Part shown: in pieces, positions 20,714 to 29,038 of the stretch
Layout: each line of letters opens with the position of its first letter
Position numbering within the stretch: the stretch's first letter is position 1
NCBI RefSeq assembly: GCF_002250625.1
Contig: NZ_NMVQ01000012.1
Span: 62,001-126,000 of the forward strand
Length of the DNA: 64,000 nucleotides
DNA from: Enemella dayhoffiae
GTDB taxonomy: Bacteria; Actinomycetota; Actinomycetes; Propionibacteriales; Propionibacteriaceae
Reading direction: 5' to 3'
Made by a program: the position numbers and the translations under genes
Notes under the pieces: generated by a model
Database searches by the model: none
What the model was told of the DNA's origin: nothing
The model's input: the letters and a program-made list of their open reading frames with translations, nothing else

Positions 20714-21349
20714 TCAGCCGACCTCACGGGCGCGGCGGCGGCGGGAGAGCTCGTCGTCCGACGGCGCGGCGGTGGCCTGGGACTGCTCGCCGGGGAGCTC
20801 GAGCAGGCTGCCCTCGAGGTCCTTCCAGACCGAGCCGAGGGCGATGCCGAACATGCCCTGGCCGCCGCGCAGCAGGTCGATCACCTCGTGATCGCTGGTG
20901 CACTCGAACACCGAAACGCCATCGCTCATCAGGGTGACCTCGGTCAGGTCGTTGACGCCGCGGGCGCGCAGGTGCTCGATCGCCCGGCGGATCTGCTGCA
21001 GCGAGATGCCGGCGTCGATCAGCCGCTTGATCACCTTGAGGATCAGGATGTCGCGGAAGGAATAGAGGCGCGGGTTGCCCGAGCCGACGGCCTCGCGGAT
21101 GGTCGGGGTGACCAACCCGGTACGCGCCCAGTAGTCCAGCTGGCGATAGGTGATGCCCGCCGCGTTGCAGGCGACCGGACCGCGGAACCCGACGTCCTCG
21201 GGCACCGGCGAGAAGTCACCGTCGAAGAGGAGCTCCTGGCCGATCTCCGGCTGGTTCTCCTGCTGGACCTCGCGGCTGCTGTCCACTGTTCCTCGCTTCG
21301 GGGGAAGTCGCCCATTGCTGGGCGGCGCATCGTCCCGGTCAAACTCCAT
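20714..21349 (-). CDS. MerR-family regulator, Rv1830-like
   Basis: This 211-residue protein has a central MerR DNA-binding domain: GITYRQLDYWARTGLVTP is the first helix-turn-helix and wing. ILILKVIKRLIDAGISLQQI follows. Residues 1-55 are acidic and probably flexible. The C terminus, DGVSVFECTSDHEVIDLLRG and GQGMFG, is a conserved actinobacterial effector-like part. By position it is the counterpart of M. tuberculosis Rv1830, next to gcvP. The ATG at 21349 is chosen; a GTG at 21382 is in frame. It converges with the binding-protein remnant. Confidence 0.88.
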   Translation of the reverse strand: MEFDRDDAPPSNGRLPPKRGTVDSSREVQQENQPEIGQELLFDGDFSPVPEDVGFRGPVACNAAGITYRQLDYWARTGLVTPTIREAVGSGNPRLYSFRDILILKVIKRLIDAGISLQQIRRAIEHLRARGVNDLTEVTLMSDGVSVFECTSDHEVIDLLRGGQGMFGIALGSVWKDLEGSLLELPGEQSQATAAPSDDELSRRRRAREVG

Positions 21350-21575
21350 CGGGAGTATTACCCGGGTGGGATTAACCAGCACGCTAGGCCCCTCGTCCGG
21401 GGACGGTCAACGACACGCCGAGGGTGTCGCGGGCCGGTGTCAAACCGTTGCCTGCTCGAGATCAAGCCGGAAAACCGGGCCTGACTAGGAGGTTTCCGGA
21501 GGTTTGGGACCGCCCACGCGGCCGGGAACTGATCGACCGGTCAGGTCGAGTGCCACTTGAGGTTTCCGCCCCCGC

Positions 21576-21605
21576 TCCCTGAGCGAGCGCCAGCGAGTCG
21601 AAGGG
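21576..21605. repeat. REP-like intergenic repeat
   Basis: CTCCCTGAGCGAGCGCCAGC (21575-21594) is followed by GAGTCGAAGGG, immediately before the DUF151 stop. It shares CCCTGAG and GTCGAAGGG with the copy at 28961-29008, with a different middle. Such elements are scattered between genes. Confidence 0.55.
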
Positions 21606-22088
21606 TCAGTTCTCGGGTTCCTCGCCGCTGACGAAGTCGTCGGGGTTGACGTGGTCGAGGAACTCGCGGAACTTCTCCACCTCGTCCTCGGCCTCCTCCT
21701 CGGGGACCTCGATCCCGGCGGTGTCGAGCACGTCCTCGGCACACAGGATGTCGGCCCCGCAGCGGACGGCCAGGGCGATCGCGTCCGAGGGTCGCGAGGA
21801 CACCTCCACCCCGTCGATGATCAGGTTCGCCCGGAAGATGCCGTCCTCGAGCTCGGTGATGTGCACCTCCGAGAGCCGGTGCCCGAGCGAGCCGAGCACG
21901 TCCAGCATCAGATCGTGGGTGAGCGGGCGGGGCGGCACCAGTCCCTCCTGCGCGCCGGCGATGGAGGATGCTTCGTTCGCCCCGATCCAGATCGGCAGAT
22001 AGCGGTGCCCGCCGACTTCGCGCAGCAGCACCATCGGGATGTTTGACGGCATCTCCACCCGGACGCCCATGACATCGAGTTCCCGCAT
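21606..22088 (-). CDS. DUF151/bifunctional nuclease-family protein
   Basis: This 160-residue protein begins MRELDVMGVRVEMPSNIPMV, the standard DUF151 entry. LPIWIGANEASSIAGAQEG and GVEVSSRPSDAIALAVRCG are its conserved blocks. Members have been described as nucleases in plants and are widespread in actinobacteria; the bacterial role is unsettled. An acidic tail of about 35 residues follows the domain. The order FtsR-DUF151-MerR equals Rv1828-Rv1829-Rv1830. A GTG at 22097 would add three residues. Confidence 0.88.
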   Translation of the reverse strand: MRELDVMGVRVEMPSNIPMVLLREVGGHRYLPIWIGANEASSIAGAQEGLVPPRPLTHDLMLDVLGSLGHRLSEVHITELEDGIFRANLIIDGVEVSSRPSDAIALAVRCGADILCAEDVLDTAGIEVPEEEAEDEVEKFREFLDHVNPDDFVSGEEPEN

Positions 22089-22109
22089 GTCGTCCACCCT
22101 ACCCGGGCG

Positions 22110-22832
22110 TCAGCGGTCGGCTGCGATCCGCATCATCGCGGCGTGCACGTGGATCATCAGCTGGGTGACGTCCTTAGCGACGTTGCGTCCCCCGCCGGCC
22201 CGGCGCTGATAGGGCGCGACGGCCTGCTCGATGATTCCGAACTCGCGGTTGGCGAAGCTCTTGATCTGGCGCAGGTGCCTGGCGTCGATGCCATATTCGG
22301 CGAGCCGGCGCGCGGCGATCGCGATGGTGACCGCGTCCCGGTTGTAATAGGCGGTGCCGCGACGCGGGGCGACCAGCAGCTCCCGTTCGAGCTCGGCCAG
22401 TGCGGCTTCGGAGAGTCCGCTGGCCTCCAGGAGTTCACGCCGGGAGAGTCGCAGCGGGCGCGGTTGCTGACCCATCGGCGGTCGGATCGGGGTCTGCGTG
22501 GGGCCGGCACCGGGGGTGGGCGCCCCGTTGACCACCTCGGGACCGGCCGAGGGTCGCGGGGACTCGATCCGCGGGGGTGCCATCCCGCGGTCCATCATGT
22601 CCAGGTGTTCGCGGATCACCTTGAGCGGCAGGTAGTGGTTCTTCTGCACCGACAGGATGTAGCGCAGCCGCTCGACGTCGTTGTCGGCGTACCGGCGATA
22701 GCCCGAGGGGGCGCGCTCCGGTGAGACCAGGCCCTCGGTCTCCAAGAACCTGATCTTCGAGATGGAGATGTCGGGGAACTCGGTCTTGAGGATCGTCAGG
22801 ACCTGCCCGATGCTGCGCATACTCGAGGCCAT
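22110..22832 (-). CDS. ftsR: MerR-family regulator FtsR
   Basis: This 240-residue regulator has two MerR-like modules joined by a Pro-rich linker (about 85-125). The first is IGQVLTILKTEFPDISISKI with SGYRRYADNDVERL. The second is SRRELLEASGLSEAALAELE with YYNRDAVTIAIAARRL. It is the counterpart of Rv1828 and of Corynebacterium glutamicum FtsR, which activates ftsZ. The start overlaps the garA stop by one base. Regulation of ftsZ in this organism is inferred from orthology only. Confidence 0.88.
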   Translation of the reverse strand: MASSMRSIGQVLTILKTEFPDISISKIRFLETEGLVSPERAPSGYRRYADNDVERLRYILSVQKNHYLPLKVIREHLDMMDRGMAPPRIESPRPSAGPEVVNGAPTPGAGPTQTPIRPPMGQQPRPLRLSRRELLEASGLSEAALAELERELLVAPRRGTAYYNRDAVTIAIAARRLAEYGIDARHLRQIKSFANREFGIIEQAVAPYQRRAGGGRNVAKDVTQLMIHVHAAMMRIAADR

Positions 22833-23365
22833 CAGTCCGATCCGCGCGCAGGCTTGGCGTGATAGACCATCCGGAACTTGCCGATCTGCACCTCATCGCC
22901 CGGCTTCAGCAGCACCTCGCCGTCGATCAGGGTCCGATTCACGTAGGTGCCGTTCAGGCTGCCCACATCGGCGACGGTGGTGCCCTGCCCGGTCCGGGTG
23001 AACCGGACGTGGTGCCGGGAGACGGTGATGTCGTCGAGAAACACGTCGGAGTCGGGATGTCGTCCCGCGGTGGCTTCGTCGGAGTCGAGCAGGAATCGTG
23101 CCCCGGCCGAGGGGCCGCGCTGCACGATCAGCAGGACGCTGCCCGGGGGCAGGGAGCCGACGGCGGCCTCCTCCTCCGCGGACATCTCCGGCCCGCCGTG
23201 CTGGGTCTCCTCGCCGATGACCGGGATGACCTTGGTCGAGTCACCGGTCGACTGCTGCTCCTGCTCGACCCGGATGTGCTCGGTGCGCACCTGCGGCTCC
23301 CCGCACTGGCTGCAGTAGTTGCTGCCCTCGGGGTTGTTGTGTCCACATTTGGTGCAGTAAGGCAT
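22832..23365 (-). CDS. garA: GarA/OdhI-type FHA protein with N-terminal zinc ribbon
   Basis: This 177-residue protein has a C-terminal FHA domain (about 85-165) with all binding residues: AGRHPDSDVFL (Gly101, Arg102), TVSRHHV (Ser116, Arg117, His118) and VGSLNGTYVN. GarA/OdhI restrains 2-oxoglutarate dehydrogenase and adjusts glutamate metabolism according to its phosphorylation. Here residues 4-22 form a CxxC...CxxC zinc ribbon (CTKCGHNNPEGSNYCSQCG). The usual ETT phospho-motif is not exact; DSTKVIPVIGEET is the closest stretch. The ATG at 23365 with GGGAGCC upstream is preferred over a longer start at 23404. It lies between gcvH and ftsR, as in mycobacteria. Confidence 0.88.
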   Translation of the reverse strand: MPYCTKCGHNNPEGSNYCSQCGEPQVRTEHIRVEQEQQSTGDSTKVIPVIGEETQHGGPEMSAEEEAAVGSLPPGSVLLIVQRGPSAGARFLLDSDEATAGRHPDSDVFLDDITVSRHHVRFTRTGQGTTVADVGSLNGTYVNRTLIDGEVLLKPGDEVQIGKFRMVYHAKPARGSD

Positions 23366-23457
23366 CGAGTTGGCTCCCGTCTCGGGAGGGTGGAGCCCCT
23401 CCACCCTGGTTGAGCAAGTCTAGTCGGCGCGTGCCCGCGGCCGGGGTAGGGGGCGCG

Positions 23458-23844
23458 TCACTCCCCGACGTGTTCGGCGTACGCGTCCGCGTCCATCAGG
23501 TCGGCGTACGCCTCCTCGCCGGCCACCTCGACCTCGAACAGCCAGCCGTCGCCGTAGGGATCGGCGTTGATGGTCTCGGGCGCGTCGACGACGGCCTCGT
23601 TGATCCCGGTCACCACGCCGGCGACGGGAGCCATCAGGTCCGAGACGCTCTTGGTGGACTCGAGTTCGCCGACGGAGTCGCCCGCCGCCATCTCCTGACC
23701 GACATCGGGGAGCTGGACATAGACGATGTCGCCCAACTGTTCGGCGGCGAACTCGGAGATGCCGACCCGCAGCGTGAGGCCGTTGCCCGGGCGTACCCAT
23801 TCGTGCTCACTGCTGTACTTCAGGTCCTCGGGATACTCAGCCAT
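23458..23844 (-). CDS. gcvH: Glycine cleavage system H protein
   Basis: This 128-residue lipoyl carrier shuttles the aminomethyl group between the P, T and L proteins. SSEHEWVRP near residue 12 and VGISEFAAEQLGDIVYVQLP open the lipoyl domain. ELESTKSVSDL contains the lysine that receives lipoate, near residue 65. The C-terminal DGWLFEVEV block is complete. The ATG at 23844 has AAGGAG-like bases upstream. It precedes garA by about 90 bases, in the same order as Rv1826-Rv1827. Confidence 0.95.
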   Translation of the reverse strand: MAEYPEDLKYSSEHEWVRPGNGLTLRVGISEFAAEQLGDIVYVQLPDVGQEMAAGDSVGELESTKSVSDLMAPVAGVVTGINEAVVDAPETINADPYGDGWLFEVEVAGEEAYADLMDADAYAEHVGE

Positions 23845-23886
23845 GTCGCTCCTTGGGGTTTCGGACGCTCACCCTACGGTCGAGGT

Positions 23887-24660
23887 CTAGCGTGCGGGCC
23901 GAGCGTACTGGTGCGGTTCCGCGCGGTGCAAGGATCTGACCTCGAGCCGGTCGACGGCTTGGATGGTGATCTGTCCGCCGATCTGGGCGGAGGTGATCTC
24001 CGAGACCAGCCCCCCGCGGAACCGGGCCGCCTCCTGCAGGGCGTGGGCCTCCCCGATCACCTCCAGCAGGATCGGGCTTCCGACGTCCTGGCCGTCGATC
24101 TTCAGCGCACCCGGCGAGCCGGTGATCGAGCTCGATCCGACGACCCGGATCCGGTCGTTGATCTCGATCACCTCCCCGCCGGCGTCGCGCATCTCTTCGA
24201 TCGCGTCGAGCAGTACGCCGACACTCACCTTGTTCCTGGGGTCGGTGATGGTGATGCGTACGCCCGGGCCCTGGGCCGCCGCGGTGCCGGCGAGCACCTG
24301 CAGGGCATCGAGGCGGCGCTGCGCCTGCTCGCGGGCCACCCGCTGGGCGTCGGTACCGGTGGCCAGGTCGCGCTTGGTCTGTTCCAACTGGCTGACCTCG
24401 GATTCCAGCCGTCGGGACTCCTGGCTCAGGCCGTCGACCAGTTGGACCAGATCGGCCCGGCGGGCGGTGGAATAGGTGTCGTCGGCCGCGCGGGCGCGGA
24501 TCTGCATCACCACCGCCATCGCCACCAGGCAGCAGACGAGGGCCACCAGGAACTGGCTGCGGCCGGGTTTGAGCAGCGCGTCCCGGAGCCGGTCCTGCTG
24601 CTCGCGCTCGGTTGGCTGCTCCGCTGGCCGGGCGGGCGCCTCCTCCGGTTCCTCAGGCAC
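23887..24660 (-). CDS. DUF881 membrane-anchored protein (Rv1825-like)
   Basis: This 257-residue protein has an acidic N-terminal tail and one transmembrane helix (FLVALVCCLVAMAVVMQI, near residue 42). An external coiled coil follows (LVQLVDGLSQESRRLESEVS), then the DUF881 domain with GPGVRITITDPRNK and LLDAIEEMRDAGGEVIEIND. The role is unknown; in actinobacteria these proteins flank sbp and are linked to the cell envelope or division. Translation starts with GTG at 24660, overlapping the sbp stop by eight bases. Confidence 0.85.
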   Translation of the reverse strand: MPEEPEEAPARPAEQPTEREQQDRLRDALLKPGRSQFLVALVCCLVAMAVVMQIRARAADDTYSTARRADLVQLVDGLSQESRRLESEVSQLEQTKRDLATGTDAQRVAREQAQRRLDALQVLAGTAAAQGPGVRITITDPRNKVSVGVLLDAIEEMRDAGGEVIEINDRIRVVGSSSITGSPGALKIDGQDVGSPILLEVIGEAHALQEAARFRGGLVSEITSAQIGGQITIQAVDRLEVRSLHRAEPHQYARPAR

Positions 24661-24985
24661 GGAACACCGCTCTCCGGATCGCGGCCGCGTTGGTGAAGAT
24701 GCGGATCCCGAGGACCACGACGACGGCGGTGGACAGCTGGGAGCCCACCCCGATCTGATCACCCACCCACACGATCAGGGCGGCGATCAGCACGTTGGAG
24801 ACGAAGGACACCACGAACACCCGGTCGGTGAAGTTGCCTTCGAGAAAGGCGCGCAGCCCACCGAACATGGCGTCCATCGCGGCCACGATCGCGATCGGCA
24901 GATAGGGCTGCAGGAACGCCGGCAGGGTCGGCTCGAGAAAGATCCCGAGCACGATCCCGACGAGGAGTCCGATGAAGGGGATCAT
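24653..24985 (-). CDS. sbp: Small basic protein Sbp, membrane
   Basis: This 110-residue protein opens MIPFIGLLVGIVLGIFLEPT with a first helix. It continues YLPIAIVAAMDAMFGGLRAF, then has two more helices around SNVLIAALIVWVGDQIG and STAVVVVLGIRIFTNAAAIR. This is the small basic protein family found beside ftsQ or DUF881 genes in Gram-positive bacteria. The function is unknown. The ATG at 24985 overlaps the upstream DUF881 stop by four bases. Confidence 0.88.
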   Translation of the reverse strand: MIPFIGLLVGIVLGIFLEPTLPAFLQPYLPIAIVAAMDAMFGGLRAFLEGNFTDRVFVVSFVSNVLIAALIVWVGDQIGVGSQLSTAVVVVLGIRIFTNAAAIRRAVFRA

Positions 24986-25821
24986 GGCAGTCTCCTCGCC
25001 TCGCGGATACCGAAACCGGGGTCGCCGGCCAGCTGCAGTTCGCGCGCCTGGCTGACCTCGAAGCGCAACTGGTAGTTCTGCTGCAGCCCGGCCCACTGCC
25101 GGCCGCCCTGACTGTCGGCGAAGCGGGCGGGCAGGGAACGCTGGTCGCCGATCGCCTCGATCCGATAGGGACGGCCCAGCGAACGGTAGTCGACGGTGAT
25201 GGCGTCCCCGGCCGAGCGGATGGCGGTGCGGGCGGTGAGGCGGTGCCCGTTGATCGCCACCGCCTCGGCACCGGCGGCCCACAGCCCGTTGGTCAGCTGC
25301 TGCAGGTCACGGTCGAGGACCCGGTTCAGTCGGTCCTCGCGGGCGACCGGCGCGTCGTCGACGATCACCACCACCCCCGGCACCTTCACCGGGGTGTCAC
25401 CGGTGGCCGGAGCGAGCTCGTCCACCTGGGCCTGCACCTGATGCGCCTGATCGTCGCCGGAGAGCACTCCCCTGCGCAACGTGTCGTTCTCGGTGCGCAG
25501 CGCCTGCAGCTGTCCGCGCAACTCGTCCTGTCGCCGCTCGCCGGCGCGGATCTGGTCGATCAACCCCTGCCGCTCAGCGCTCGCCGCGGGCGCCGATCGG
25601 GTGGTCTGCACCGCCGCCAGACTGAACAGCACCCCGATCACGGCGGCGGCCACGGCGAAGGCGAGGCGCCGACCGGGCCGGCGGGTCCCGCGCTCGCCCG
25701 CGGACCGCTCACGCTCGGCGACGATGGCATAGTCCGGGTCGAGGGGTTGGCGCAGGATCTGGTTGAGCAGGTCCATGCTGGCGTCGGGACGCCGGGGCGT
25801 CGGCAGCAGGCGAGGACTCAC
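24982..25821 (-). CDS. DUF881 membrane-anchored protein (Rv1823-like)
   Basis: This 279-residue protein begins with GTG at 25821. It has a cytoplasmic segment of about 50 residues, one helix (LAFAVAAAVIGVLFSLAAV), a coiled coil (QIRAGERRQDELRGQLQALR) and the DUF881 domain. That domain shows VPGVVVIVDDAP, LQQLTNGLWAAGAEAVAING and RLTARTAIRSAGDAITV. Together with sbp and the second DUF881 gene it forms the Rv1823-1825-type triad, each coupled by short overlaps. Where Rv1822 (pgsA2) stands in M. tuberculosis, this genome has pimA, patA and pgsA. Confidence 0.85.
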   Translation of the reverse strand: MSPRLLPTPRRPDASMDLLNQILRQPLDPDYAIVAERERSAGERGTRRPGRRLAFAVAAAVIGVLFSLAAVQTTRSAPAASAERQGLIDQIRAGERRQDELRGQLQALRTENDTLRRGVLSGDDQAHQVQAQVDELAPATGDTPVKVPGVVVIVDDAPVAREDRLNRVLDRDLQQLTNGLWAAGAEAVAINGHRLTARTAIRSAGDAITVDYRSLGRPYRIEAIGDQRSLPARFADSQGGRQWAGLQQNYQLRFEVSQARELQLAGDPGFGIREARRLP

Positions 25822-25830
25822 CGGCCCACC

Positions 25831-26916
25831 CTAACTCTGCTGCAGATAGTGGGCGAGGAAGCGCGGTCCGACCGCGGACCAGTCATAGCGGGCGGCCGCG
25901 GCACGCAGCCGGTCGGCCGGCACGGGCGTCTCCAGGACGGCGCGGAGCCGCTCGGTCAGGGCGGCTGGGTCTCCCGCCGGAAAAGTCTCGGCCAGGCGTA
26001 CGCCCTCGGCCATCAGCACCTCCAGAAAGCCGGGCAGCGCACTGGCCACGACCTGGGCGCCGGCGCCCATCGCCTCGACCAGCACCAGCCCGAAGCTCTC
26101 CCCGCCGGTGTTGGGCGCGACGAAAACGTCGGTACGCCGCAGCAGCGCCAGCTTGTCGGTCTCCGACAGTTTCCCGACCACCCGTACGCCCGGCTGTTCG
26201 GCCTCCCGCGGTGCGGTGCCGGGGCCGGCCAGGGTGAGCTCGACCGGGCCCAGCTGCTGGCGGATCAGCGGCAGCGCGGCCAGCAGCACCGACAGTCCCT
26301 TGCGCGGTTCGTCGAGGCGGCCGAGGAAGGTCAGCCGCGGTGGCTGCTGGGGTGTGGAGGCCGCCCGGGGCTCGGGCAGTGTGATCCCGTTCGGGATCAG
26401 CTCGGGCTGGATCCCCCAGTGCCGCGTCGCGGTGTCGGCAGCGGCTCGGGAGGGTGCGGTCGCTCCGGTGATCCGGCGTCGTAGTCGGCCGGCCGCCCGA
26501 CCCGCCCCCTGCGCCAGCCGCGCCTGGCCGGTAGCGGGGGTGACCGCGGCGTGGAAGGTCGCGATCACCCGGGTGCCGCGCGGAGCCAACGCCAGCGCCC
26601 ACAACGCGGCCGATGGGGTGAACGGCTCGTGCAGGTGCAGCACGTCGAACCGGCCACGCCGCAGCCACCGGCGGACCCGCAGTGCGGTCCGCGGACCGGC
26701 CGCAATCCGTGCCGTGGACCCGTTCCAGCGCACCGGGATCGTTCCCCCAAGGCTGGTCAGCCCCTCGGCCGGGACGTGACCGGGGGCCAGCAGCTCGACC
26801 CGCTCTCCCGCGGCTCGCAGCCAGCCTGCCAGCCCGAGCACCTGCTGCTGCACCCCGCCGGGGACGTCCAGCGAATAGGGGCAGACCAGCCCGATCCGAA
26901 GTGGCCGATCAGTCAT
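25831..26916 (-). CDS. pimA: Phosphatidyl-myo-inositol mannosyltransferase PimA
   Basis: This 361-residue GT4 enzyme adds the first mannose from GDP-mannose to phosphatidylinositol at the inner membrane face. LVCPYSLDVPGGVQQQVLGL holds the Gly-rich donor loop, and HLHEPFTPSAALWALALA follows. GRLDEPRKGLSVLL and PNTGGESFGLVLVEAMGAG carry the EX7E motif of the GT-B C-terminal domain. These blocks match mycobacterial PimA closely. The start overlaps the acyltransferase stop by eight bases. The pgsA-patA-pimA order equals Rv2612c-Rv2611c-Rv2610c. Confidence 0.92.
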   Translation of the reverse strand: MTDRPLRIGLVCPYSLDVPGGVQQQVLGLAGWLRAAGERVELLAPGHVPAEGLTSLGGTIPVRWNGSTARIAAGPRTALRVRRWLRRGRFDVLHLHEPFTPSAALWALALAPRGTRVIATFHAAVTPATGQARLAQGAGRAAGRLRRRITGATAPSRAAADTATRHWGIQPELIPNGITLPEPRAASTPQQPPRLTFLGRLDEPRKGLSVLLAALPLIRQQLGPVELTLAGPGTAPREAEQPGVRVVGKLSETDKLALLRRTDVFVAPNTGGESFGLVLVEAMGAGAQVVASALPGFLEVLMAEGVRLAETFPAGDPAALTERLRAVLETPVPADRLRAAAARYDWSAVGPRFLAHYLQQS

Positions 26917-27787
26917 CGGCGTCGCGCAACGACTGCATCATGTGCCAGTCCTCGGGATGCTCACGCAGCCGGGCGGTGAACCAGTTGGCCACGTCCTGGG
27001 TCATCGCGACCAGCCCGTCGCGGCCGGGCCGGTGTGGCACCGGGTCGGACAGGTCGATCACCATGCCACGCTCGGTGTAGTGGCAGACCCCTGCGATCAG
27101 GGCGGCCCCACTGGTGCGGGCCACCATGGCGGGTCCGGCGGGCATCCGGATCGCTCGGCCACCCAGCGTCACCGTCACCCCGGCGCCGTCGAACACCCGC
27201 TCGCTGAGCAGGCACACCAGCCGCCCGGTGCCGGCGGCGCGGACCAGCTGGCGCAGCGCCGTCGGGTCGTCGTGGGCGAGCACCTGCATCCCCAGGTGGC
27301 CGCGGATCCTCGTGTAGGCAGCGAACTCGGCCTCGCCGAGGTGTTCGGCGACGGTGGTCACCGGCATTCCGTTGAGGCACGCCCAGGCGCCGGCGAGGTC
27401 CCAGTTTCCGCTGTGTGGCAGCGCGATCACCGCGCCGTGCTCGGCAAACTCGGTGTGCAGCAGCTCTTCGCGGGGGATGTGTACGCGCTGGTTGATCTCG
27501 CCGGCGCTCCACCGGCCGAGGGCGAGCACCTCGACGTAATTCCGCACCCAGGAAGCGATCCCGGCCTGCAGCAGCTGTTCATCGGGTTCGCGGCCGAGCA
27601 GCTGGCGCAGGTTGTCCCGATAGGTGCGCAGGTGGGTTCCGTCGAGTCGGGTCATCACCCGTCCGGCGACCGCACCGCTGCGGCGTACCAGTCCGGGTGC
27701 CAGGTGCGGTGCCACTCGCTCGCCCGCGCGGAACAGTTGCCGGTTGGCCCAGTCGCGCAGCCCGGGCCACCAGGTCGGTGCGGTCAC
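26909..27787 (-). CDS. Phosphatidylinositol mannoside acyltransferase (PatA-like)
   Basis: This 292-residue member of the lipid A acyltransferase (HtrB/LpxL) fold should acylate the mannose of PIM1/PIM2, as Rv2611c does. The catalytic HX4D motif is ALPHSGNWDLAGAW. RLVCLLSERVFDGAGV and GRAIRMPAGPAMVARTSGA form the acyl-CoA-binding side. The start is GTG at 27787, which overlaps the pgsA stop (GTGA). Longer in-frame sequence upstream belongs to pgsA in another frame. Position between pgsA and pimA supports the assignment. Confidence 0.9.
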   Translation of the reverse strand: MTAPTWWPGLRDWANRQLFRAGERVAPHLAPGLVRRSGAVAGRVMTRLDGTHLRTYRDNLRQLLGREPDEQLLQAGIASWVRNYVEVLALGRWSAGEINQRVHIPREELLHTEFAEHGAVIALPHSGNWDLAGAWACLNGMPVTTVAEHLGEAEFAAYTRIRGHLGMQVLAHDDPTALRQLVRAAGTGRLVCLLSERVFDGAGVTVTLGGRAIRMPAGPAMVARTSGAALIAGVCHYTERGMVIDLSDPVPHRPGRDGLVAMTQDVANWFTARLREHPEDWHMMQSLRDADD

Positions 27788-28425
27788 ACCCGCACCCGGC
27801 GCCAGCGCGAGCCCAGTTCGCTGCCGCTGAGCTGGCGGCGTACCTCGGCGATCCGGCGCACGACCGTGACCAGTCCGCCGATCGCCAGCAGGGTCACCAT
27901 GACCGGCAGTGCGAACGGTACGCCGAGCCCGGCGGCCAGCGCGCCCAGCAGGGCCAGCGCCACCCGGTCGGCGCGGGTGAGCGGTCCGGCGTCGGCGTGG
28001 CAGCCGACGGCCTCGGCGCGCGCCTTCACATAGCTGGTCGCCTGCGCCCACACCAGTGCCACCCCGGCCACGGCGGCCCAGACCAGCTGCCCGGACAGGG
28101 CCAGGTGCAGGGCGAGCCCACCGAGCACCGCCGCGTCGGCGAACCGGTCGAGGGTGGCGTCCAGGAAGCTGCCCCAGCGTGAGGGCCGGCCGAGCTCGCG
28201 GGCCATGTGCCCGTCGACCATGTCGGTGCAGGAGAGCAGGCCGACGATCAGCGCACCCTGCCACAGCCAACCCAGCGGAAAGCACACCAGGGCGGCGATC
28301 ACGACTGACAGGGTGCCGAACCAGGTGACGGCGTCCGGGCCGATCCCGGCGCGCAGCAGCCCACGGGCCAGCGGTCGCATCACCACCGCCTGCATCCCGC
28401 GGAACCGTTCCAGCACAGCGATCAC
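27784..28425 (-). CDS. pgsA: Phosphatidylinositol phosphate synthase, CDP-alcohol phosphotransferase
   Basis: This 213-residue integral membrane enzyme makes phosphatidylinositol phosphate from CDP-diacylglycerol and inositol phosphate. The family signature D-x2-DG-x2-AR-x8-G-x3-D-x3-D is complete in DMVDGHMARELGRPSRWGSF and LDATLDRFAD, with four metal-binding aspartates. Hydrophobic helices surround it. The start is GTG at 28425, overlapping the HIT gene stop. Next to patA and pimA, inositol phosphate is the likely acceptor, rather than glycerol phosphate. Confidence 0.92.
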   Translation of the reverse strand: MIAVLERFRGMQAVVMRPLARGLLRAGIGPDAVTWFGTLSVVIAALVCFPLGWLWQGALIVGLLSCTDMVDGHMARELGRPSRWGSFLDATLDRFADAAVLGGLALHLALSGQLVWAAVAGVALVWAQATSYVKARAEAVGCHADAGPLTRADRVALALLGALAAGLGVPFALPVMVTLLAIGGLVTVVRRIAEVRRQLSGSELGSRWRRVRV

Positions 28426-28940
28426 TCCCCCGCGTTCGCGTCCCAGGCGTCCACCAGCAGCCGGCGGGTGTCCTCGAGCAGCTGCGGCACGGCGCGGGTC
28501 TGCCCGACGATCGGCAGGAAGTTCATGTCACCGGTCCAGCGCGGCACCACGTGCTGGTGCAGGTGCGCGGCGATTCCCGCGCCGGCGACCTGCCCCTGGT
28601 TCATGCCCAGGTTGAACCCGGCCGGTCCGGAGACCGCGCGGATCACCCGCATCGCCTGACGGGTCAGCACGGCCACCTCGACCGCCTCGGCCGGGGTCAG
28701 GTCGGTGTAGTCGGCGACGTGCCGATAGGGGCACACCAGCAGATGGCCCGGCGAGTAGGGGTACAGGTTCATCACCACGTACGCCGCGCCGCTGCGGCGT
28801 ACCACCAGTCCGTCCTCGTCGCCGCCCCCCGGGGCGCGGCAGAACGGGCACTCCGGTTCGGAGGCGTCCCGCGGCTTGTTCTCACCGCCGATGTAGACCA
28901 TCCGGTGCGGGGTCCACAACCGCTCGAAGGAGTCCGGCAC
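28422..28940 (-). CDS. HIT-domain protein, Ap4A phosphorylase-like (Rv2613c counterpart)
   Basis: This 172-residue histidine-triad enzyme probably splits Ap4A. SFERLWTPHRMVYI and PECPFCRA start the domain. LYPYSPGHLLVCPYRHVADY and HLHQHVVPRW (His-x-His-x-His) form the active site. GTG at 28940 is chosen because GGAGGGG lies nine bases upstream. A farther GTG at 29027 would add 29 residues that are encoded by a REP-like repeat and give a low-complexity peptide. The order thrS, HIT, pgsA, patA, pimA equals Rv2614c to Rv2610c. Confidence 0.88.
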   Translation of the reverse strand: MPDSFERLWTPHRMVYIGGENKPRDASEPECPFCRAPGGGDEDGLVVRRSGAAYVVMNLYPYSPGHLLVCPYRHVADYTDLTPAEAVEVAVLTRQAMRVIRAVSGPAGFNLGMNQGQVAGAGIAAHLHQHVVPRWTGDMNFLPIVGQTRAVPQLLEDTRRLLVDAWDANAGE

Positions 28941-28960
28941 CCTCGCGAACCCCTCCGGAC

Positions 28961-29008
28961 CCTCCGTTCCCTGAGCCGCCCCCTCCGTTCCCTGAGCCTG
29001 TCGAAGGG
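28961..29008. repeat. Tandem REP-like repeat upstream of the HIT gene
   Basis: CCTCCGTTCCCTGAGCC occurs at 28961-28977 and again at 28982-28998; the second copy runs on into TGTCGAAGGG. This is the same family as 58093-58109 and 9066-9110. It lies between the preferred HIT start (28940) and thrS, or inside the HIT reading frame if translation begins at 29027. Confidence 0.6.
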
Positions 29009-29038
29009 ACTCTTCTTCCGTGCTCACAGGGATCCCGC

